From contig CALVXG010000011.1 in the NCBI GenBank assembly GCA_944368925.1, positions 1-64,000 of the forward strand: DNA of 64,000 nt, read 5' to 3'. The stretch's first letter is position 1. Each line of letters starts with the position of its first letter. The translations under genes were made by a program, and so were the position numbers. Origin of the DNA: an uncultured Clostridia bacterium (GTDB lineage: Bacteria; Bacillota; Clostridia; Christensenellales; Borkfalkiaceae). Below the pieces are notes generated by a model. That model had not been told where the DNA came from. It searched no databases and saw only the letters and a program-made list of their open reading frames with translations. This document shows positions 9,585 through 17,080 of the stretch, one piece after another.

Positions 9585-10972
9585 TATTGCTCTTTGCTGA
9601 CCTCGTATTCGATTTTATCCGCACACGCCTCGATCAGCGCCTCGATCGTATCGTTACGGTTGATCACGTCCGTGACCAGCTTCTGCAACGCAAGCTCCAC
9701 TTCTACCAGCGCCGCCGTCGTGAAATAATCACGATAATCCAGTGAAATGACCCTTTCCGGATAAGAAATAAACGCTTCCTGCGAATATCCGGGAATGGGT
9801 TGATTTCTCCATTCCGCATTTTTGTCTTCCTGCATGCTCTTGAGCATAGGAATGTGGTTTCCTCCCTTCGAGAAAGCCGCCTGCCCCGCAGGTGTCAGCA
9901 TGAATTGCAAAAATGCCCATGCAACGTTCGGCTGTTTGGAATACCTGTACATCGAATACCCGAACGTTCCCGCTCCGACGTACGATTTGTCAACCCCTTC
10001 GATCCGGATGGCGGGGAACGGACGCATGTCTACAAGGTCTCTCGAAAAATATCCGCTGTGCGGATAGCTCTTGGAGGGCTTGTCATAATTGCATATGCCT
10101 TCCAACGCTACTTTCGTCTGGAAATGGATCGGCGTATATCCGTCAACCAACATCGCATCCGACGTCGACAGAACCGAATATTCCGTGAGCTTCTGCATAT
10201 ATTCCATTGCATCGATCATCTTCGGAAGATTTTCTTCGTTGTTGAACAGAACCTTTCCGCCTTCCCCGAAAAGCTCCACGCCGTGACCGTAGATCACGGA
10301 CAGATACAGTGCGCCGCTGTCCAAATGCATCTGACTCCTGAAATTCAGACCTTCCCGCCGCGCATAGGCATTCACCTGGTCCAATTTCTCAAGCAATACG
10401 TCCATCGTCCAGTCAGGATCGTACATATCGGGCAGTTCCACACCCGCTTCCTCAAAGATCTTCGTGTTGAAATACGTCACGAACTGATCGTAATGCGTAC
10501 CAATCAGATACTGATGTTTGTCTTCCCCTTTCCCCGATTTTCCGCGGCTGAGCATGTTCTGCGCAATGTCATCTTCATCCAGCATTCCCGTCTCGTATGC
10601 CGCTTCGAAATACGGGTCCAGGTTTTTGAGTATGGATATCTTCGCCTGGTAATCCGTATCCGAAAACGAAAAGATATCGGGACTCGAACCCGGTTTCTGC
10701 ACATCCGAATTGTGCCAGTTCATGATCGTCTGGTCGTTGTTCGGCTGCGACATCACCCGCACCTCTATGTTCGGGTATTCTTCGTTGAATGCTGCAATTA
10801 CGTTCTTCAGCACTTCGTACTGCGTATTCGAACATCCGACTCTCAACACGGCTTGCGTCTGTTTATCCAGTTGGACATTCACTTCTTCCCCTGTTTCCAC
10901 ACCGAATTTCGGCGCACATCCCGAAAGTATGAAAACAAGCACCAGCAATACACACAGAATTGTCTTTTTCAT
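9584..10972 (-). CDS. Extracellular sugar-binding lipoprotein (family 1 solute-binding protein)
   Basis: 462 residues. A lipoprotein signal peptide ends LSGC with Cys19. The body shows family 1 solute-binding features: an N-terminal lobe with VRVMSQPNNDQ and SPDIFSFSDTDYQ, and the C-terminal signature NVAWAFLQFMLTPAGQAAFSKGG. It captures the sugar and delivers it to the permeases at 8658 and 7811. It starts one base after the stop of the surface protein at 10974. It is paralogous to the binding protein at 40837 (shared AFMQFMFTEEGQ-like motif). Confidence 0.93.
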   Translation of the reverse strand: MKKTILCVLLVLVFILSGCAPKFGVETGEEVNVQLDKQTQAVLRVGCSNTQYEVLKNVIAAFNEEYPNIEVRVMSQPNNDQTIMNWHNSDVQKPGSSPDIFSFSDTDYQAKISILKNLDPYFEAAYETGMLDEDDIAQNMLSRGKSGKGEDKHQYLIGTHYDQFVTYFNTKIFEEAGVELPDMYDPDWTMDVLLEKLDQVNAYARREGLNFRSQMHLDSGALYLSVIYGHGVELFGEGGKVLFNNEENLPKMIDAMEYMQKLTEYSVLSTSDAMLVDGYTPIHFQTKVALEGICNYDKPSKSYPHSGYFSRDLVDMRPFPAIRIEGVDKSYVGAGTFGYSMYRYSKQPNVAWAFLQFMLTPAGQAAFSKGGNHIPMLKSMQEDKNAEWRNQPIPGYSQEAFISYPERVISLDYRDYFTTAALVEVELALQKLVTDVINRNDTIEALIEACADKIEYEVSKEQ

Positions 10973-10973
10973 A

Positions 10974-13502
10974 TCATTTACCCCTCCGTTTTCCTATTGC
11001 AACGGCCACGGCTGCCGCCGTCACCGTAAACAGCAACGCGTTTGCTCCGTCCGCACTGCTCCCGCAGCCCGTTTCGATCTCCGCGTCCACATCGTTATAT
11101 TCCTCTCCGCTTCCGGACGCCTTTTTGTTCCCGCTGATGCGCAGGGTCAGCGTCTCCTTTTCTCCGTTCTCCAATTCGATCCCGACGATCTTCTCCCGTC
11201 CGCCGAAAATGCGTTCCAACGCCTCCGATTTTATCGAAAGTTCACCCGTATGCGCAATATAATAATCCGATTCGGCGAGCTTCTCCCCTTCATACGTCAG
11301 ATAACACTCCGATCCCAGTCCGTCCAGCAAGACAGTCAGATCTTTTCCGCCCCCGATCGCATAATTGTAAATGTTCAGATTTCTGAACGCAAAAGGATTC
11401 ACTTTGCTCAAATGCAGAACAGGCATCTCCTCGTTGTACTGCTCCGCATTCACCGAAAAATGCAGGTATGCCTTTCCTTCCGGAAAATCACTCTTTTTCA
11501 GCCGCGTATCGATCGCGGTATACGTCGTGTCGTTCGCCGTGACTTTGATGCACCCGTCTTCAATGACGATTTCAAACCTGTCCAGCGAATTGAAGCCCTT
11601 GTAATAGGACATATCCCGCGAATAAAACCACCGCGCATTCGTCCCCGCCGGATCAAAAGTCCGTATACCGTTATGCGCTTTGTGCGACCAAAACGTGAAA
11701 TTGAAATCTTCCGATTCCTTATTCAGCATACCCGTCGCGTACGGAAGAGGACTCACTTTCAGCCCTACCCAGTTTACATTGCTGTAATGCATATAAAATA
11801 CAATGGGTTTATCCACGTCGTACGCCTGTTTGCTGATGATCCTTTCGTAAGACGTTTCGTCCGCCATCTTCGTGCCCACCAGGCGCGGATCCTGAAAATC
11901 AAAACGGAATATACCGTCTTCCGCCGCCGTGATCTTTGATCCGCCGATAGCCGTGTACCCGTCCTGCGCTTCCGTCTCCATGTATAACATGCCCGTTTCG
12001 GAAGGATACACCTCAACATCTACAGGCGCAGCGCTCACGATTTCCGCCGTAAAACGGAAAGAACCAAAATCAAAATCCCGTTTCGGCAACCGCGCCAGAC
12101 TGCCGTTCACCGAAAAATAAGCAGTCCCGCCGCGCTCGAATACGTTTACACGCAGCACCTGATTCAAAAACGCAAACCCGGCATATACGCTCTGTTCCGT
12201 CGCTTCATTGTAATAAACGCTGCCGTCATTGCTCTCTCCGTCCAATCGGATCCGATACACATTCCCCGCGGCATCCGTAAATTTCAGATCCGCAACGACC
12301 CCATCGGCCGACTCTCCCGCTATACTGAACGGTATGACGCACCCCTGCTCTTTGGCGGAAAACGTCTTCTCATTCGTCAGTTTGAGCCGCCCCGTATCCG
12401 AAACCGCACTCCCTTCCGCTTCTCCGCTGCCCTCGGCAATCCACTCTCCCGCCAATTCCGCAGCCTTCAGTTCTGCCGTGCGATACACCGTGATCGGCTG
12501 CCTCTCCGCGTTTGCGTTGATCAGGTATATGACATTTTTCCCGTACGCGAGTTCACCGATAAAGCTCTCCTGCAGCACAAGCACATTTCCTTCCAGTGCA
12601 TACTCGTCTTCGCCCAGGCGCTGCCCGTCATGCGTCAGATAAAGTCCGTTTCCCCCGTTGATCACTTCGAACGAAAGAGCTTCTCCCGCAGTCGATGCGA
12701 TGCTCCCGGGTATCGTGAGCGGATTCAGCGCAGATATATCCACGACCGGCTCATAATCCATAAAATATGTGCGCACCGAAACGTCCGCTTCGGTAAAATC
12801 CATCTGGTTCAGGATCCACGCGCTCGGCCCGAAATCACACGCCACATCGTTGATGTACAGCGACACCGCCGTTCCTGCCCCGCCCGGCTGCGCAAGACGG
12901 ATCGTATTATAATCCGCCGACGCCGCATCCGTACGCAGCTGCATGGACGTCGTGTGCCACATGTTGTTGCTCAGTCCCCACTGTGCATTCTTGTTTTCAA
13001 AGGATACGCTCAGATACATCATCGGTATCTCCGTACCCGAACCGACAATTCCGATACGTATGTACAAAAAATCTGCGCCTTCCCGCGTGTTGAAATCTTC
13101 CGTCGAATCCTTCGACCGTACCTCGATTGCCAGCGTATTCATGTAAAAATTTTCAAAACCGGGAACGTACACGTGATTCGGCGCCGAAGACGGTATGTAA
13201 AATTTCAACATCGTCTCCTGCCGCAGATCGATATCCCGTTGCACTACCCCCGCTTCAAAAAAATTGTTGCTCAGGTTCGTATAGGCTGCCGGATAAGAAT
13301 ACAACGTTTCCGTATCGATACGGACAGGCTTCAGGGAAAGCATACCGTCGTTCGGAGAAAAATAAACTTCCCCTTTTTCATATTCCCATCCGTAATGCCG
13401 CGCCCTGCCGCTCTCCGCATATCCCGTCATTCCCAGCGTAAGCACGCAGGCAAAGAGCATAAAGCTCAAAACAGCCAGCAAAAACGTCTTTGTCTTTTTC
13501 AT
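10974..13502 (-). CDS. Membrane-anchored multidomain surface protein with X2-like and shared RERI/GKAYL domain
   Basis: I take the ATG at 13502 as start (842 residues). It forms an ATGA overlap with the preceding stop and begins a clear signal peptide (MKKTKTFLLAVLSFML ... GYAES). Order: a jelly-roll-like region to about 260; an Ig/X2-like domain (GLYLTHDGQRLGEDEYAL); a second jelly-roll-like region; the domain shared with 13499, 32184 and 42312 (about 560-735, motifs YERIISKQAYDVDKPIVFY and KKSDFPEGKAYLHFS); and a second X2-like domain (CYLTYEGEKLAESDYYI). The C-terminus is ETGCGSSADG, a hydrophobic helix and KRRGK, a membrane-retention tail with a Cys just before the helix. No catalytic motif seen. 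The probable role is glycan binding at the surface next to the binding lipoprotein encoded downstream. Confidence 0.8.
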   Translation of the reverse strand: MKKTKTFLLAVLSFMLFACVLTLGMTGYAESGRARHYGWEYEKGEVYFSPNDGMLSLKPVRIDTETLYSYPAAYTNLSNNFFEAGVVQRDIDLRQETMLKFYIPSSAPNHVYVPGFENFYMNTLAIEVRSKDSTEDFNTREGADFLYIRIGIVGSGTEIPMMYLSVSFENKNAQWGLSNNMWHTTSMQLRTDAASADYNTIRLAQPGGAGTAVSLYINDVACDFGPSAWILNQMDFTEADVSVRTYFMDYEPVVDISALNPLTIPGSIASTAGEALSFEVINGGNGLYLTHDGQRLGEDEYALEGNVLVLQESFIGELAYGKNVIYLINANAERQPITVYRTAELKAAELAGEWIAEGSGEAEGSAVSDTGRLKLTNEKTFSAKEQGCVIPFSIAGESADGVVADLKFTDAAGNVYRIRLDGESNDGSVYYNEATEQSVYAGFAFLNQVLRVNVFERGGTAYFSVNGSLARLPKRDFDFGSFRFTAEIVSAAPVDVEVYPSETGMLYMETEAQDGYTAIGGSKITAAEDGIFRFDFQDPRLVGTKMADETSYERIISKQAYDVDKPIVFYMHYSNVNWVGLKVSPLPYATGMLNKESEDFNFTFWSHKAHNGIRTFDPAGTNARWFYSRDMSYYKGFNSLDRFEIVIEDGCIKVTANDTTYTAIDTRLKKSDFPEGKAYLHFSVNAEQYNEEMPVLHLSKVNPFAFRNLNIYNYAIGGGKDLTVLLDGLGSECYLTYEGEKLAESDYYIAHTGELSIKSEALERIFGGREKIVGIELENGEKETLTLRISGNKKASGSGEEYNDVDAEIETGCGSSADGANALLFTVTAAAVAVAIGKRRGK

Positions 13503-15889
13503 GATCTCTTTTTCCCCCTGCGCCTGATCAGCACGACAACCACTGCCGCCGCAATAACCGCCGCAGCCGCGCATACGCCCGCAATGATCCACGGCGTTGC
13601 GCCATTTCCTTCCTCCGGTATGCTTTCTTCCCTTCCGTAATCGGATATCCATTTTGCGTACAGACGAAAATCCTGCGATTCCGACGTGTCGATTTCGGTG
13701 ATCCTTTCCCCGTCAAATACGGAATTATCGTACCAGCCTCCGAATTCATAGCCGACCTTCTGCGGATCCAGCAGCGTGATCACACGGTCTTCCCCCGGCA
13801 AATACGACGTCTCATTCTGCGGATCATTTTTGCCGCCGTCCAGGTAATAAACGATCTGATAAGGTTTCACTTCCCATTTTGCATATAGTTTCGTGATGTC
13901 ATGCGACCCCATCTCAATGTATTCGACCGCACTTCCTGCAAAGTCTTCCTGCAAATACCAACCGCAAAAGGTACTTTCATGCTTTGTCGGCTGCGGAAGA
14001 TAAAACGTCTGGCTTAAAATGGTATATTCACTCAAATATTCCCCCTCGATGCTGCCGCCGTTACAGATATACTCGATCTCATAAACATGCGGATCCCATT
14101 TCGCGTACAGGTAAATATTTTCCCCGATTCCGGCCGGCAGCGACAAGATCGCCTCCCCGTCGAATGAACGGCTGTCAAACCAGCCTCCGAAATCGTAGCC
14201 CGTATAGACAGGCACAGGCAGCGTCTGCACCCCAGATGCGCTGTCATATTCCTCGTTTTCCAGCTTCTCTCCGCCCATCGCATCAAAGACGATCTCAAAG
14301 ACCCCATTCGTAAATTTTGCGTAAAACTTACGGTTTCCCGTTGACCCCTTCTCGATCTTCAATACAATATCTCCGCTGAAGTCCGCCGTTGTATACCATC
14401 CGATAAAATCATACCCGTCCAGAACAGGCACAGGCAATAGCACTTCTTCCGAAAAAATCGTGTACGTCTGCGGATATTCACCGCTGAAACTGCCTCCGTT
14501 CAGCTCGTATTCCAGCGTGTAATACGATAATTCGTACCGCGCATGCAAGTACGTGTCCTGCAGAAGAGGTTCGCCTCCCACATATTGCGTCCCCTCGACA
14601 GGATCCGTAAACCATCCTTTAAAATCGTACCCGCGTTTCCCCTGCGGCGTCCAAAGCTCGATCGGCGTCCCTTTTCGGATATACTCGGTATGCATTTTGT
14701 CTTCATCGAAAAACGTGAGTTGCGCCAGATTTTCTCCGATCGTGAATACCGGCTGCTCATTTTCTCCGCTGAACATGCATATCTGAAAATTCAGATATGC
14801 CTTTCCGTCCGAAAAATCACTCTTTTTTACGGCATCCGTCCAAATCGTCGTGTAATTGTTGAACGTGACCTGCGTATTCGTCTCCCCGATCGTGATCTCG
14901 TATTTGTCCAACTGCGAAGTGTTCTCATATTCCGTCGTATGCGTCGGAGGTGCGTTGTTCTGAGAAGCCGGATACCCGAAAAACAATCCCGATTTGAATT
15001 GCAAAAACGCTACCGCCGTCCCGAACTGGCTCTGTTCCCGAAGATCCAACTCACTCGTCATATGATCGGAAAACTCTACGCCCCACCAGTTCGCATTCCC
15101 GCTCCCCCAATCCATCGACGCATAAAAGATAAATGGTTTGTTGACGTCAAACTGAAAATTGGAGATGATACGCTCCCTGCCGACCTTTTCGTAAACATCG
15201 CTCGGTATATCCGCAAGACGCTTGTCATTCAACGCAAAAGATGCGGTACCGTCCTCGTTTTTCGTTACCGTCGAACCGCCGATCGCAAAATAATGATCGG
15301 ACGAGGGGAAATCCCTTTTCTCCGATACGTTCATCGCCCGGAGAACAAATTCCGATTCTTCCGCAAAATCCGCTACGATTTCTATATACACATCGTCCAA
15401 CGCGTCCGTATTCTCGAAAGGAATCGCAAATTCTCCGTTTACGGAAAGAATCACCTCTGTTCCGCGCGTAAAAATATTCAGCCGCTTTTCTCCCGCAAAC
15501 GCAATCGTATCCCATACGTTTTTGTCAAACAATACGTCGTTCCGCATGACGTTCGTCATGTGCGTAAGAGAATCAAACCCGATCTGTATGCTCGCGTCTG
15601 CGTCTCTGTAAAACAAAACCGAAAGCGATCCTGTAACGTCGGGACATTCCATTTGCAGAGTGACGCCTTCCGACAGGCTCACCGTAAAATCCGACTTCAG
15701 GGAAAAACCCGTGCCCGTAACCCGCGCGATATCTTCTCCCGCCGTTCCGGCCTGCCCGCCGATCACCTGCCATTGCCCGTCGGCATATGCCTGTCTGCCC
15801 TGCGTATTCCAAAAAAGCGCCCCCGCTGCCAGGACAAAACACAGCAACGCAAAGACGAACCACGTCCCTAAAAGACTCCTCTTCTCCAT
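13499..15889 (-). CDS. Membrane-anchored InlB-repeat surface protein, first gene of operon A
   Basis: The ATG at 15889 (796 residues, AGGGGG 4 nt upstream) is preferred over a TTG 18 bases earlier that lacks a ribosome binding site. A signal peptide (LLGTWFVFALLCFVLAAGAL ... AYADG) is followed by a jelly-roll-like domain and then the shared domain at about 195-395 (GRERIISNFQFDVNKPFIFY; KKSDFSDGKAYLNFQ). Five InlB B-type repeats follow (about 400-750; repeated GY[DE]FxGW[YF] and LYAKW). The tail ATPWIIAGVCAAAAVIAAAVVVVLIRRRGKKRS-type helix plus basic end anchors it in the membrane; there is no LPXTG. Its stop overlaps the next start by four bases. InlB-type repeats usually act as stalks or ligand-binding modules, so a glycan-capture or adhesion role is inferred. 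Confidence 0.82.
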   Translation of the reverse strand: MEKRSLLGTWFVFALLCFVLAAGALFWNTQGRQAYADGQWQVIGGQAGTAGEDIARVTGTGFSLKSDFTVSLSEGVTLQMECPDVTGSLSVLFYRDADASIQIGFDSLTHMTNVMRNDVLFDKNVWDTIAFAGEKRLNIFTRGTEVILSVNGEFAIPFENTDALDDVYIEIVADFAEESEFVLRAMNVSEKRDFPSSDHYFAIGGSTVTKNEDGTASFALNDKRLADIPSDVYEKVGRERIISNFQFDVNKPFIFYASMDWGSGNANWWGVEFSDHMTSELDLREQSQFGTAVAFLQFKSGLFFGYPASQNNAPPTHTTEYENTSQLDKYEITIGETNTQVTFNNYTTIWTDAVKKSDFSDGKAYLNFQICMFSGENEQPVFTIGENLAQLTFFDEDKMHTEYIRKGTPIELWTPQGKRGYDFKGWFTDPVEGTQYVGGEPLLQDTYLHARYELSYYTLEYELNGGSFSGEYPQTYTIFSEEVLLPVPVLDGYDFIGWYTTADFSGDIVLKIEKGSTGNRKFYAKFTNGVFEIVFDAMGGEKLENEEYDSASGVQTLPVPVYTGYDFGGWFDSRSFDGEAILSLPAGIGENIYLYAKWDPHVYEIEYICNGGSIEGEYLSEYTILSQTFYLPQPTKHESTFCGWYLQEDFAGSAVEYIEMGSHDITKLYAKWEVKPYQIVYYLDGGKNDPQNETSYLPGEDRVITLLDPQKVGYEFGGWYDNSVFDGERITEIDTSESQDFRLYAKWISDYGREESIPEEGNGATPWIIAGVCAAAAVIAAAVVVVLIRRRGKKRS

Positions 15890-15954
15890 GCTTCCCCCTA
15901 TCTCCAAAATAAATTCTCCCCCTGTGCGATTTCGTTCTTCCTTATGTGTATAGT

Positions 15955-15995
15955 ATCATAACGCAACCGCACAGACAAGGACAAACTTGCGCACA
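15955..15995 (-). promoter_or_regulatory. Candidate promoter and AraC-type direct repeat for operon A
   Basis: On the minus strand TTGTCC (15984-15979) and TATGAT (15960-15955) are separated by 18 nt, about 70 nt before the ATG at 15889. The hexamer TGTGCG occurs twice as a direct repeat (15995-15990 and 15973-15968), 22 bp apart and flanking the -35. The AraC gene ending at 16028 is the obvious candidate regulator. The -35 is only a partial match, and the repeat is short. Confidence 0.4.
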
Positions 15996-16027
15996 TAAGC
16001 AGAAAATTGATAAAATAAATATGCGGA

Positions 16028-16912
16028 TCATTGTCTGGATTTTCTGTATTCAGATGGAGATTCATGCATATAATTTTTAAACAATCTCGTAAAATAATTG
16101 CAATCGCCGAATCCGACAGCGCTTGCTACTTCTGCGATCGGCTTTACCGTAGTCTGCAACATGGTCAGCGATTCCCGTACTCTGAAATAGTTCAAATAAT
16201 CCACAAACGTCCTGCCCGTCATGGTCTTGAACTGACGGCAAAAATCAAATTTGTTCAGCTGCGCTATCTCCGATACCTGGTTCAGCGTGATCGGATCTAT
16301 GTAATTTTCTTCGATATATACCAGCACCCGCTTGATCTTGTTGCTGCTGTCGCGCCCGACCCTCTGATTCGACTTGACAACATGATGACGGAATAACTCG
16401 GAAAATATGCCGAATACAAGACTCTTGACATATAATTCATACCCCGTCTCCTTGTTTTCCAGCTCTTCCGCCAGCCGCTTGATATACTCCACCACCACCG
16501 TATTTTTGATGACCTTCTGCGTCTCGGTATCCCGCAGTATCCACGGCATGATGTATTTCATTTCACAATTGTCCACGTAACGGCTGTTCAGAATCGTATA
16601 ATCAAACAAAAAATTGTAAAATTTGCTCCCTTCCTTCACGTTTTTGATGGAATGCTCGCTTTTGCAGGGTATGACGATCACGTCTCCTTCCATCGCTTTG
16701 TACGCAATCCCGTCAATCACGCACACATACTCTCCCTTCAATATATATACCATCTCGATCTCATCATGAAAATGAAGAGGGAAATTAAATTCCCCCATTT
16801 TACTCTGATCGTAAAAGGCGAAATCGATCGGCATGTTTTTATTCGGTATATCTACAATTTCGCAAAGTGCCACCTTCCCTCGCTTTCCTTCCTTGAAACG
16901 GCTTTTAAACAT
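16028..16912 (-). CDS. AraC-family transcriptional regulator
   Basis: 294 residues. An N-terminal cupin domain contains FPLHFHDEIEMVYILKGEY and GDVIVIPCKSEHSI, the usual sugar-sensing module of AraC proteins. The C-terminal double helix-turn-helix runs from LNQVSEIAQLNKFDFCRQFK to the signature GFGDCNYFTRLFKNYMHESP. The start ATG at 16912 follows AAAGGAAG. It is placed directly upstream of operon A on the same strand, with a 138-bp gap that holds the operon A promoter. It probably activates that operon. Confidence 0.92.
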   Translation of the reverse strand: MFKSRFKEGKRGKVALCEIVDIPNKNMPIDFAFYDQSKMGEFNFPLHFHDEIEMVYILKGEYVCVIDGIAYKAMEGDVIVIPCKSEHSIKNVKEGSKFYNFLFDYTILNSRYVDNCEMKYIMPWILRDTETQKVIKNTVVVEYIKRLAEELENKETGYELYVKSLVFGIFSELFRHHVVKSNQRVGRDSSNKIKRVLVYIEENYIDPITLNQVSEIAQLNKFDFCRQFKTMTGRTFVDYLNYFRVRESLTMLQTTVKPIAEVASAVGFGDCNYFTRLFKNYMHESPSEYRKSRQ

Positions 16913-16953
16913 CCTATTTTTCTTCCTTTACCCCCTGATCTGACTCAAAAGAA

Positions 16954-17019
16954 AATCCGGAATCACAGCGAACCCCAAAGTTCGGATACTTACGAGGGTA
17001 CTTTCTGATATCCCGGATT
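16954..17019. other. Potential structured RNA or attenuator-like element before the AraC gene
   Basis: In the 168-bp gap between the operon B end and the AraC gene, AATCCGG (16954-16960) pairs with CCGGATT (17013-17019). ATCA (16962-16965) can extend the stem with TGAT (17006-17009), and CGAAC/GTTCG (16969-16973/16980-16984) forms an inner hairpin. On the minus strand the closing stem is followed by TTTTCTTTT, so it may be the operon B terminator. No known RNA family recognised. Confidence 0.35.
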
Positions 17020-17043
17020 CCTTTTCAATAGTTCCCTTTTCAT

Positions 17044-17071
17044 AGCGCCGCGGCCTTTTTCCCGCGGCGCT
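17044..17071. terminator. GC-rich hairpin after operon B
   Basis: A 10-bp stem AGCGCCGCGG (17044-17053) with CCGCGGCGCT (17062-17071) lies 10 bp beyond the stop at 17081. There is no U-run on the minus strand, so it may act together with the element at 16954-17019. Confidence 0.5.
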
Positions 17072-17080
17072 ACGCTTGCT

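Noticed and set aside
16954-17019. tRNA or known riboswitch
   Set aside because: No acceptor/anticodon layout and no recognised aptamer core; only a branched hairpin can be drawn.
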